64,000 nucleotides of DNA, taken from contig JAUDYN010000008.1 of assembly GCA_030407005.1 (NCBI GenBank), positions 1,488,001 to 1,552,000 of the forward strand, in the 5' to 3' direction. Below, in pieces: positions 44,059-55,001 of the stretch (its first letter is position 1; each line of letters opens with the position of its first letter). The translations under genes and the position numbers were made by a program. The DNA is from Desarmillaria ectypa. Lineage: Eukaryota > Basidiomycota > Agaricomycetes > Agaricales > Physalacriaceae. The notes beneath the pieces are model-generated. The model saw only the letters and a list, made by a program, of their open reading frames with translations, made no database searches and had not been told where the DNA came from.

Positions 44059-44535
44059 GACACCTGTACATGTGCTTAGGAATGCATAAATGCGGGGCAT
44101 CCTCTTTCCGTGCTACTTAGTCAGAGTCTATTTCGTCATCAAAGAGAGACAGCACGCCACGCAAAGAGCTCTGGACCTCCGCCAATCGTCTCGAGTTCGG
44201 CTGACTGAGAGCGAGTGTAGCCAAGGAACGGGCCCCCCCCACACGGTGAGAGGGACCCAGGTGGATTGCGTCGTGTATGAGTCGCAGGGTGGGAATACAA
44301 ACGATGTAGCTACGTGGCATAACGTTCTGTATGGTACGTGGTCTGTGAAGATGAAAGACAAACAGGATATGAACAGGAGAGACGTTTGAGGGTGGGTAAA
44401 GACGTAAACTACCGAGGCAGTGAGAACTAAGCAACAGAGAGAGAATGTTGGATCATACCTGGCGAGACGGTGAGGGCGCAACGGAGAGAGGCTGGTCTCT
44501 CCATTTTTCCCCGCTCGCCAGGTGTCGTCGCTAAA
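44059..44535. other. Intergenic
   Basis: 3' of the coiled-coil gene. A run of eight C lies at about 44232-44239. No supported gene. Confidence 0.35.
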
Positions 44536-44540
44536 TCAAA

Positions 44541-44816
44541 TATGCTCTGACTCCGCTTGCGACCTGTCTGGTGGGAGTTACCGAGCGCTGTCAAGATAAG
44601 AGCGGGAGTTCGACTCACTTATATTCTCCTCACTTGCGGCCTCGAAGGCGGAGGGAATATAGACTCGCTTGCGACCTGAGTTAGGTGGAGAGTGAGGGGG
44701 ATGTGGGAAGCGTTGGTATAGCAACAATTCACGCACATTGTCCTTCTCGCTTGCGGCCTTGCTAATGCAAAGGCGGAGAGGATTTGTGTCTCGCTTTCGG
44801 CCTGAGAGGCGGAGAC
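44541..44816. repeat. Degenerate array of CTCGCTTGCGGCCT repeats
   Basis: Five copies of a core close to CTCGCTTGCGGCCT start near 44552, 44629, 44662, 44745 and 44789. Most are followed at variable distance by AGGCGGAGA or a variant. Spacings alternate long and short (77, 33, 83, 44). The core and its follower can form weak hairpins. Nothing in the neighbourhood explains it. Confidence 0.6.
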
Positions 44817-45713
44817 ACATGAGTAGAGTGGGTGAGCATCGGTACGTGGGTACTCACTCGACGATTACCCTTGTGTAAACTACGTCTAAACCCAATGTAT
44901 TAGCGCTGCAACGTCGGCGGTACATGCGGTGAAGGGAGGCATCAAGTTCCCCTGCCAATCAATGGGTCACTTCCCTAGATTTGAGAACGCCGACTACTCA
45001 GGACGATCGCGAATCTTACGGAGCGATCTCTTGTAAGGTCAAGGAAAGTCCAGAATCTGTCCCCGAAACAAGCCCGAATGGAGACATTTGACGTCGCAGC
45101 CTTTGAGCGTAATGACACTATAAGTCAAGTGAGCCGGCTCCATAAAAGATGATGACCTGCACTTGTATCTTCCTTCTAGCTTCGGTTCGCATTTTCTCGT
45201 CTTTCTTTTTTTCAGTGACATGATACGGCGGCTATCTGTTGGTCTTTTTCTTTTTGATAAATTAACGAACTCATTTTCCGTCGAGCCTGAGATATTCTGG
45301 ACCCCAATTAGTAGTAAATCAGTGTCGTGGGGTTTCTTGGTTTCCTTACATTTCGGGATCTAACCTCATAGGAAGTCTTGGTTACTCGACGAGAAGCGTT
45401 GAACGCTTTTCTGCTATCATGCATCACTCCTCACCTTGTTTCCATTCATCGTTTACATGTCAAAGTGCGGCCTCCGGACCCGTACCCATTATTTCGAGCA
45501 AAGGCGATCTTCAACACGACCCTGCACGACCCTGCGCTGTGCCTAATAATGCTCATGTTGAGATTTAAATCTCAGCCCACACGCCGGTCTAACAAGAGCG
45601 GGCTATGAGGGTTTACATCTGAGTTGCCTCTATCTCCTCCTGCAGCTGTTTATGTACCCTTCCTCTTCTGACGGTTTCACCTCCAGTTCCCTCTTCTAGA
45701 CTTCTTATTCAAA
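44817..45713. other. Intergenic, upstream of the DUF6533 gene
   Basis: I see no supported gene. The stretch just before 45714 should hold the promoter. Pyrimidine-rich sequence from about 45620 fits a fungal transcription start region. Confidence 0.35.
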
Positions 45714-47349
45714 ATGCCTAACGGGACAACTTCGCTCACGTACGAGGTGGTGCTCACGGTCCTGAACGCGGTTCAAGTGTATGTCAGATCGATTTTCTTC
45801 TGTACGCCAATACACTGAGCGTGTTTGCTTCTCTCTATCAGCGGGCGACGTGTGATCGTGGGTTCGTATATCTGATCCTGGGAACGTGCTCCTCTACTTA
45901 TATCCACGGCGCATATAGCTGTATACGCTCTCCAGGTCTATGAATGGCTGATATGCTGGAGAGACGAAGTCGAACTAGTACGTTGTGATACCACTCAAAG
46001 GCGAGAGCATCATGCTGACATCTCAGGCAGATATGGCCATCCCCGTGGAATTCGATGAGGATACTATTCACAATATGCCGATATTTTCCGCTCTTGTTCT
46101 ATCCATTCTATCTGTGGGCATGGGTCCCGGTGCATAGCAAAGAACTTTGTGAAAAGTTAATATGCCCGTTGTATGGATTTTGCTCAGTTTTTGTACGTGT
46201 ACATTGCGCTTCTTGTCAATCGTAAGCTTACGCGTATATTCCGGAAGCAATTATCAGCCCAAGGTAACTCTGAGTAGTCCATAAGCTGCTTTTCCGGTTT
46301 TTGACTGCTATCAAAGCGGTGGTCCTGATACGATCTTATGCCTTCAGTGGTCAGTACCTGTGCATCCTGATACTCTTATGCGCTTGCTGGATTGGATTGG
46401 TGGGCGCAAATATCTGGATGTTTTTCACTCAATTCATTCGTGAGTTAGAATTAGGCTGCTCGGGACCATGCGCTGACTGCATCCACAGTCGTCGACATTA
46501 CATTCTCCATCAGCGGAAACCGGTCAAGTTGTTTTGGCAACGACCGGCATTCAGAAGCCTCATACAACAGCGGACCATTTGCAACACCGGTGAGCGTGCG
46601 TATCCTATTTCCATATTGTCAGTATTGCTGCTGACAACCGTTATGCAGACTGTTATGGTGAGGTAGTGCCTAAAGACCAACGCCCGAAGGGACTGACCAC
46701 AACGCAATGCAGATGATCTCTTTTGGTTTCGATACGTTGATGATGGTACTTTGTATCGTGGTGGGCATCTTTGTATTCTTTTCTGGTGGTCAACTGCATT
46801 CCAACCGTTTCAGCATTGCCTGCGTAGGCGCAGTGCTCAAGGACCATTGGGAAGAGTCTTCTTGAAGCAAAGTATTTTGGACCATAAACCTAGTTGCCTC
46901 TGTTTATGATCTGTCACCAGGTATTGGGGCGTTCGTTGTCATATCTTCCTTGAATTTCATCACGGCAATGTCTTTTTTTGGGCACGTCATGTCCTTTCTC
47001 ACTCAAACTTGTATTCACTTTTCGTTTTAGTCGATCTTCTTTAACCGGAAAAACACTTCCTTTAACCCTCGTAATGTCAGATATAATGGTAAGTCTAGCT
47101 TGCATAATGCGTGGACACTGTCTTAGCCTAATTATATCTTTGAAAGGCATGCCGACTGTAAGTCTTGTCCTTCTCGTTTCCTTACCACCCTTGCTGATAA
47201 CCGTACATAGAATACTCTCCTTACGGCGAAGAGTTAGTCCGACGGAAAGTTTCGAGCTGCAAGAACAATCGCGTTTTGTTACTGAAGCACTTGACCGGCT
47301 AAACGAGCAAGACTCGGAGCCTTCTCGTTGTCTTTGGGACCCAGCATGA
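45714..47349 (+). CDS. DUF6533-type multi-pass membrane protein
   Basis: Many short exons. Those I can define are 45714-45776, 45842-45857, 45919-45977 and 46031-46192. Later exons lie at about 46300-46440, 46490-46590, 46714-46870, 46920-47090 and up to the stop at 47347-47349. Signature pieces are VYALQVYEWLICWRDEVEL and IWPSPWNSMRILFTICRYFP followed by LLFYPFYLWAWVP, which are typical of the basidiomycete DUF6533 family. A helix with VVLIRSYAFSGQYLCILIL, further hydrophobic segments (MISFGFDTLMMVLCIVVGI), a SAQGPLGRVFLKQSILD loop, and a soluble tail (FVTEALDRLNEQDSEPS) follow. About 5-7 membrane helices are expected. Members are common in mushroom genomes. Their function is unknown. Confidence 0.72.
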
Positions 47350-47766
47350 GGCGGATGCCTGCTAAACATCCATATAATTTTGTAAATAACGAAGTATACA
47401 ATGTTCACATTAGACGCATACCCTGAAGTTGTGTACGCTCGTGAGTCCAAGTAGAACACAAATGAAAACCCATGGAGATACTCTTATAGATGTCTCCGAT
47501 GGAAGCAAGTTAAAGTGATATCATAGACCAATGCCAGGTACGTTCGGGCCATATTGGACACCGGTCACGATGCAATTTGCGATGAGCCGGTCGCTTGCTG
47601 CTTGGCAACACTGGCTTACGATTATCAATGACGGTTCTAGATTGCCACAGCGTTCGGAACAAAAAAAAACAATGTATCAAAGCAGCCACGAGAAATGCGA
47701 GTAGTACAAAACAACACAGGAGATATGCCCCCAATATTCCAACCATCATATAAACCCATTAGACAA

Positions 47767-48360
47767 TTACGCAGGTTCGATCTTCAACAGCTCCATTTCA
47801 AATTTCAGCGTTGCGTTCGGTGGTATTATCGGCGGCACACCTGCTGGCCCGTACGCCTGGTTGATATGTGAGACAGAAAGAGACAGTAGATTGAAAAGAC
47901 AAACAAATTCGGGGGGAGCAGTGAGGAGAGCCTTTTCTCCCAATGACATCTTCGGAACGCCTGCGACGCCACGCAGTCAATATCGATGTATTCCAGACGG
48001 AAACATGGACACAGACCTTCATCCCAACCGGCTATAACCACGCCTACCCCGATCTTCACCCTGAATGGATGTCCGCTACAGCCTCGCAATCAACACCTGA
48101 CTGCAGAGCAACGCTACAAGAGCTCACCGATCATGACTCGAGTCGAATTTGGATCCGTCCGTCAGCGTACCAATATAGTGGATGCTGACGGTGTCTGTAG
48201 CGATCGGCAAGTAAGGTCGTAGTTCAACACAACTTGCTCAAGTACTTACCGCCTGGTTTAGGATATGTCTTACCGTCTCCAGGAATGAGCGTTACAATTG
48301 ACAGACTCTTGGAGAAACAAGTCAGCGCAGCTGTGAGGGAAAGTGGGGGAAACTGACCAT
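47767..48360 (-). CDS. FPR1: FKBP12-type peptidyl-prolyl cis-trans isomerase
   Basis: Six exons on the reverse strand: 48358-48360, 48250-48307, 48128-48194, 48017-48075, 47905-47960, 47767-47856. They give 110 residues, the size of FKBP12. Conserved features are [32 protein letters not shown], the core [27 protein letters not shown] and the LLKIE end. The pocket residues Tyr, Phe-Asp, Trp, Tyr and Phe of the FK506/rapamycin site are all present in place. The enzyme speeds proline isomerisation in the cytosol and in fungi is the receptor for FK506 and rapamycin. The first coding exon is the ATG alone, followed by a 50-bp intron. This is inferred from the frame and the good acceptor at 48308. 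Confidence 0.92.
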
Positions 48361-50386
48361 AGTGTAATGGATGCTACCGAGTCAAGAGGGAACGCTATAA
48401 AAGCGATGGAAATCAGATTTGATTATATAGATCCAGTGTGTCTCGTGATCGCAGTATTTGGGCCAACCAAGTCCCAGAATACAGTATTGCACAGATTCGT
48501 TATCGATGTCTCCGATGGGAGGTGATAACATTTCCAAGTTGACAGCTACGCGTAATTCCTATCAGCATATGATGCAATTGGACCGTAGACAATGCCTTCT
48601 ATGTGCATCTCTTTTGAATATCACCCTCTTTAAAATAAGGTGATGCGTAGAGACCGTGCACGGAGGCACCATGAAAAGCACATGGCCGATGGCGTACGGT
48701 ATCATTTACAAGCCCTGGAAGAGCCGATCCCAGAATACACAGACTATATTCGTTCTGTACGGGTATCAAGTCTCCCCATCGTGAGCATACTTCCGTCGAC
48801 TTCGCTTTCCGCGATTTCTGGATGAGGAAGAGAGAATTGACACAGGATCGCGCAGGACCACCGGCATGGATGCCGATCAGAACACAACGGACAGAACACA
48901 ACCAGAGACTGAACAACACCCGGATCATGAAGCCACGAAGAAAACAACGGAGGAAACGGTCGCTAGCCAGATGCATGCAGATGCGTACACCGGGGATGCC
49001 CTTGGGACTAGTTTGAGATTATCTAGACTCAGCGAAAGCAGGGTATCAGAATCTGGTAAAATGGATGTCGGTGTTGGAATTGGACATAGTGGCAGAAGGA
49101 ATGGCAAGATGCAAACGGATGGATATAAAAGGCAACGTTCTCTGTCACTTGCGAACGGCATTGCATTTACTTATCGCCCACTTAGATCTCCAATATTGTC
49201 AGGGTTTCTCAACGCTGACCAGGGTGATAGCCGGAATCTTTTCTCTGCGTCATTAGCTTCTTTGATTGCGTTACTACTGTATTTCTCGCGTCTCGGAGGC
49301 TGCGAGGACACAACGCATTAATTCGACTTCTTCAAGTTCAAATCTCGTCACAATTTAGAGTTCTACAGCGCGAGTCACTCGTTCCGGCATGATCGAAGAA
49401 GTCAAGGGCCGGTGCAGTTCTGTCTTTTGAAATAAAAACTGATATAACCTTGCATTGTACAACCATCGTACCCAATCTGAAGTCGGATTGCGAATTTTGA
49501 CTCCGCTCAAGGCTCGGTGGGAATGGCTTGAGTGGCTAGACATCCAAGACACCTCCAGGACAACATGCAACATTACGATCGATAACTTGGGGTGGCGTCA
49601 GACAAACAAGAAACCGCATTGGTGTGTATTATTCTCGTCTAGGTGATGACACTTACCATGGTTCCGTCTTATTCGTGGTACTTGAAGGATGAATCGATGA
49701 AGCTTAAGATGGGCGTTGTGTCCTTTCGAATTTGTGTTCCGACCGTGTTCCGCCGGGTCAACCTGAATTTCCGTCGTCGCATGGCCTTGATATACATCTC
49801 ACGGAGGGACTTCCAATACCACCGCACTGTTCCATCTTACTAGCTCTTTCTGTTTTGGGGATGCTGTAGTATCACCTCTGTACGCAAAACTTAATGTCGT
49901 GGGACCATGGGTGCTTATGACCACTCAGTAAGCGCAATGAACGTGTTTCTACATCCAGTCGGCGTGAGTACAGTTGCGGCAGTGGGTCGGCTTCGGTTTC
50001 TCTTGGCATTTGAGCAAGGTTCGTGGATATCCAAAGTATCTACGAACACTTGGACCTCCGAAGTTCTGCTGTATGATTGTATACCCCTCCCCCACTTCTC
50101 TCTCATTGGTTATATTTCAAGCCCCATCAGAATAAAGGAATAATTCTGCTACTGACCCCACTTCGGTATCAAACGTTCCCCAACCTTTGGCGCGTCAATG
50201 TGTTCATGAGGAGCTTGGCAACCAGTACCGATACATTGCAGCAGCCGTCTAGATGCCCCTCGAAGCCATTTTTTGTTCAGCACAAAGCAGAAGCCGATTA
50301 TGACTTGAGCCCATGAGTCACGGCCCGCAGCACCGGCATTGACATCGATGATCATGACCTAAATCGCGACTCGTCGTTTGCCACCC
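48361..50386. other. Long region without a supported gene
   Basis: Several open frames of 60-150 codons exist on both strands (48866-49321 plus, 48599-48976 minus, 49455-49646 plus), but none shows a family motif and they are not linked by convincing splice sites. A real multi-exon gene could be hidden here. I cannot define it. Confidence 0.3.
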
Positions 50387-51289
50387 ATGAACCAGAACGT
50401 TCCACACGATGTGCTCGAATTTCTTTCAAATTATCCCTCGAATTCTAACAACCTTTCACAATCAGACAATCTCCTTTTCTACCAGAACAAATTGAGATGC
50501 AGACCTGACAGACTAACCATCGATGAGCTGCACGAAAGGTGCCGTCGTCACGCGCACGTCTTAGCTTATCGCGACTAACCTTGTGTTGGCATATCCCAGG
50601 TGGCAAGGGGCTTACGATACGCTCGAATACAAACACGGCTTCATCCAATGGCTGTTCCCTATCCAGGAATACGGCATGAATTCCCAGTCTCAGCTATTAC
50701 AACGACACGAGCTTGAAGCAATGAGGTCCTCTCCTGAGATCATACAACGCGTCATAAGGTCGTATAAGCTTATGCTTGACTTTTACGGGATGAGGTTATT
50801 AGACGAGAAGACAGGGCTGCTGGATCGCGTGTTGCCACCAAGGACGTTTGAGAGGAGGTACAGGAATCTCGTTCGTGAGTTTATCTCCCTTGGTACTAGT
50901 TCCATCAGGATTCTCAACTTCTTGTAGAATCATCGCATAACAACCTTCGGATATCCCGGATATTGAAATGCCTCTCCGAGATGGGTCTGGAACACCTGAA
51001 CGTGGGATTCGTGTTGCACATCCTCAACGAGCAGAGTGAACACAAGGAATTATCAACAAGAATGCTGAAGGGCAGTATGGATCGCTGGTGGGCGAACTGC
51101 AACAGAAATGAGGAAGAGAGGAAGTGGGTCGCTGATCTTATTCGTAGAGTCAGGAGCGCGGGAGGTGAGTGGGTGTTTACAAGAGAGATGTACGAAAAAG
51201 CCTTGAAGAGGAGAGATGAACGGGACTCTTTGGGATTTGACGACATCGACGAGGATGAGAATGTGAATGTGATATTGACGAGCGTGTAG
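50387..51289 (+). CDS. OGFr-N domain protein
   Basis: Three exons: 50387-50538, 50600-50874, 50928-51289, introns of 61 and 53 bp, 262 residues. The block YDTLEYKHGFIQWLFPIQE, then RHELEAMRSSPEIIQRVIRS and YKLMLDFYGMRL, is the conserved region of the opioid growth factor receptor N-terminal domain, in which Trp-Leu-Phe-Pro is nearly invariant. The third exon continues the domain with NNLRISRILKCLSEMGLE and LHILNE. The C-terminal end is acidic (DDIDEDENVN). Fungal members are small and lack the repeats of animal receptors. Their function is unknown and the animal name should not be read as a function. Confidence 0.88.
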
Positions 51290-52761
51290 AAATACAGAGT
51301 TCTTCACTAGACTTCCCCAGGATCCTGTAGAGTTGTAGGTTGAGCACCATATCGTGTAAATTTGCATACACAAACTTGATTAGAAGTTCTGAATTCGGCG
51401 TTCAAGTTCACGAAGTACTTTGATTTTTTCTTGGTTTTATCAAAGAGATTCAGTAGTTCTCATGCATGTTTTAGCGGGTAGAGTGCTAGAAAGACTGAAA
51501 ATAGGCACCCTACGCGCTCAATCTCTTTGGGCTTTCCGGGTGGGGACCGGATTTGATCCAGTACAGTTGCCGGACCCCGATTCTTTCCTTTTGTACGAAG
51601 AAACAGTGGGCTGTATCTGAACTGTATCCATTTTGTTGACTTGGTGGCTGCTCATTCAAGAAGAATTAAATAAAATACACCTCGATCAGATGTAGAAAAG
51701 TGCTCAGTAGTGCAAAAAGCTCGCTCGTATTCTGCACAATCTAAATCTCAGAGTAATATACTCTTCATTCGAACTGCTTGGCCCTGCATATGTGCATTAG
51801 GTCTCGAACAAGAAAATATTACCTACTACGTACCGTACAGCGTGTGCCGGCCAATAGGGAGACATCGGGATTGAAGTATGTTCGGCCAAGGCGGCATCGA
51901 TACTGCCGTGAAGCCGTTGCGTGCCGCATGCTCGCCAATCACTCCACATTACATCAGCCGGCCCCGAGTATAGCCCCTGCCCAGACGATTGGAAAGAATC
52001 GGGGAAGCATGGACTGCTGAAATGTGCATATGCTTGGCAACAACCTCCGTATATCGTCCGTATGACTGAACACTTTTGGCCATGATAGTGAATTGAACGT
52101 CGGAGGTCGCGAGTTGTCTTTCCATCTCTCCCAGTGACACAGGACCAGCGTTTGTGGACCCGAATGTACATTTGGATCTTCTGTGTATCTCCGTTCTACC
52201 TGTAAATTGTCGACGGCAAATGATACCTTTTTCTGAGACCCCTCAAGGCTTCTTACACCATTTGTCGCGTTTTGGATACGTGGAAGGCTTTCACATCGTG
52301 ATGAGGTCGAGGCAATGAAGCAGCAGACGAGAAACTGTTAGACACGGTGGCCAGATGGCAGCCAAGCGCGCTGATGTATACGCCTCTGGGTAAATTTCGT
52401 CAAGCCCTGTCAAACGACATATCTGGGCAGTCAATTCGGCATTGATTTCGGACGACGCACAGCGTCCAATTCCTGGTTGTCAATGGAGAACGGAGAAACA
52501 CTGGATCAACGGGACCGGAGCGAGATAGAACCAAATGTGCAACGACCGTACTAGAAGATGAATGGCGCGGATGCATTGAGATGCTGTCAAGCAGAGGACT
52601 CTAAACAGCGGATATGGAATGAAAGTTAGAAGGTAGTATACATCGAACCTGTCCATTATAGTTGGTCGCATACAATATGGTCTACGATTAGGACGTCAGC
52701 ATGACCAGTCTGAATAGGACGCGTTGTGCACCTGACATTATGAGAATCGGCGTTCGAGAAC
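51290..52761. other. Intergenic
   Basis: This separates the converging OGFr-N and GSKIP genes. A 124-codon reverse frame (51797-52171) has no motif. I see no repeats of note. Confidence 0.35.
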
Positions 52762-53162
52762 TTATGCTAACTTCTCCAGTTTATTCCACAAAACTTCTCT
52801 CCGTTTCTCCGCGTATATGTCGCTTACGGATTGCAGCAACTCTTCGACAGTCTCGAAGACCTTCAGGTTCAAAGAACTTGATTTCTTAGAACCGTTCTCA
52901 ATCTGGCAGGTATATGAATACAGGAACGATAACGGGGGCAATCTGAATTGTGACTCACGAAGTACCCTCTCCCGGTGAGCACCAACAGCAGCTTTTCACC
53001 ATCCAACAGCGTCACGGAAGCCTTAGCGACCAGCGATGTGGAAGAACTAAGTATGGAGAAACATCGAATACCGAAATGTTGCTCCGAGAGAGCAAGCTGG
53101 AGTTCATTGGCGAGGAAGGCAGAAGGCATTGAAGACGTGCCCGCTGGCGAGGACATGATCAT
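52762..53162 (-). CDS. GSKIP-domain (DUF727-type) protein
   Basis: Two exons on the reverse strand, 52959-53162 and 52762-52902, with a 56-bp intron (GTGAGT ... CCAG), 114 residues. ELQLALSEQHFGIRCFSIL, VTLLDGEKLLLVLTGRGYF and, after the intron, VFETVEELLQSVSDIYAEKR follow the pattern of the GSKIP domain, including the closing helix where the ELL..SP.Y motif usually stands (here ELLQSVSDIY). In animals GSKIP binds GSK3-beta and protein kinase A, and the same fold is the N-terminal part of CLU proteins. This is a stand-alone domain of typical size. An alternative ATG two codons further in is possible. Confidence 0.75.
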
Positions 53163-54890
53163 TAAGATTTATTGCTCTCCCTTAGCAAAGAGGGGCCAAC
53201 CGAAGGTAATTACTAGCGTTGATGGGGCATGCGTCCTTTATGTAAATATAAGGGAAGGTAGAGTGCAATGATAGGTGGTGGTTTGTTTGACCTAGATCAC
53301 ATCGATGTCCACTGGTCGATCACTCAACGTCAGTGATGTCCGGGGTAAGCTGGGGGTAGGCCCAGCTAGTGATATCCCCTTCAGCTCCGGCGCCCTGTAT
53401 CTTCAATTCAGATTTTCATCACCTGTCGACAATATCCCTTCTCTCCGGCACCTTGCTCTTTCCGTATAATGGAGAAAAAACCCCAATTGATACAACCGGA
53501 AAGTCTATTCAACGAAGTACACCAACTATACACCGACAATCTACGGATGAACAGGTCATGGCAATCCCCAGATCCCAATGATAGATTGCCGTCTCAAGCT
53601 AAGAGAAAGAAGGCTTAGAGTGGGGCAACTGCGCCGTCTCAGAAGCACAAAGTCTGTCTGTGATTCGGGGAAATGCATAGAAAACATCAGGTGATGCTAA
53701 TGACGGAGTTGCGGCAGCATAGAAGACATACCAATACGACTAGACGCGTCGTGTATACACGTAAAAATGACACGACGGACCTTGGATAAGGTATTCGGAG
53801 GCGGAATGAGTTTCCTGAACTACTTGGTACGGGCGACGTCCTTTAGGTATGTGCGAAAGCCTTGGGGCATTGGAATACCCTCCACTATGGCTCGCAAACA
53901 TAAATAAGTCGACTTTCTATTTCGGTGAAGGCGTTTCCTTGTGTCAATGATGGATTCGCAAGTCCACGAGGAGCTGAGGGTAACATTCTGAGATAGCGCC
54001 GGATAGTCAAGTGAATACCGTAACCAGTTTCTAATGAAAGATCCGTCAATGGTAATGTCCAAATCCTTGGCTCTATTTGTCACCAAAAATTCAGTGTCTG
54101 AAGCTAAGCCCATGATACAAATTTTGATTGAAAGTATTGATTGATACATCTGTCTAGACAGAGATTTCATGTGCACCGTCGCCGCCGAGGGCCATTGAGC
54201 TGGACTAGGATTATGGAAGACACAAGAAGTTGTTTATCCATGGAGTCGCCCTCGGGGTAGAGATGTCGAATGATGAAAAATCCCACAAGATTGAACCTGA
54301 ATGGCTGGAATGAGTAACAAAATAAGGAGTGGCCCAGCGAGTCAAAATACCTCCCAGAGCTGGTAGTGAGAAGAGAGAGAACCTGGACCGGCAAAACCAT
54401 GGTCTGTCAATCCGGCCCGGGGCAAACAACTGTTTTGATCCACATACCTCCATCTCTTGCGACCAATTTCATTCAAGAAGAACGGCCATGCTGTTCCTCA
54501 CTGCTTCTCAAAATATATCTCGCCTTCGAAGCCAAGGATATCCTAATTTTGCTTGGGCATTAGCATAGCTTTGACAGGGATCGCTCCGTTGTTGCGTGGC
54601 AAGAGTTGTTACGCTGCTATTCAGGATCTGCAGCACGTGTTGTCGATTTCAAGGCTTAGACTCACCGTATGGCCCTGTCTTTCAATCTTCCTTCCAGCAG
54701 CGCCTTACTGTCTGCGCAATTACGCTCAAAGCCTAATGAGAGCACGATGCAGCTGTCCGTCCGACTTTCTTGACACATCATGCCCGACGATATTTCATGG
54801 CAGTACAGATCTTGAGGCCGTTGGGAGAGCCAAGCCTTTTCACTTGCAAGAACCTGACGATGACGCCAAGACGTCCATGCAAGACGATGC
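53163..54890. other. Region without a supported gene
   Basis: A reverse 118-codon frame (53820-54176) with no recognised motif and a forward 121-codon frame (54553-54918) overlapping the next promoter are the only open stretches. I could not join them to anything. A low-expressed or orphan gene is possible. Confidence 0.3.
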
Positions 54891-54898
54891 TATAAGTA
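54891..54898 (+). promoter_or_regulatory. TATA box of the first secreted-protein paralog
   Basis: TATAAGTA, about 105 bp before the start codon at 55002, with pyrimidine-rich sequence following. Confidence 0.4.
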
Positions 54899-55001
54899 GG
54901 CCGCCTACGCCTCCTTAGAGAACCTGGTGTTTTCTCAAATCAACAATCAACCGCAGGACGGCTGATTCACTTAACATCTTCGAATTGACGAAGTCACGAT
55001 C

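Noticed and set aside
47510..47749. 79-codon reverse frame with a hydrophobic N-terminal stretch, just after the FKBP gene
   Set aside because: It lies where the 3' untranslated region of the FKBP gene should be, with no family match and no own promoter seen. It might be real, but the evidence is too thin.
48866..49321. 151-codon forward frame upstream of the OGFr-N gene
   Set aside because: Composition is not protein-like throughout and no start context, splice partners or domain could be found.
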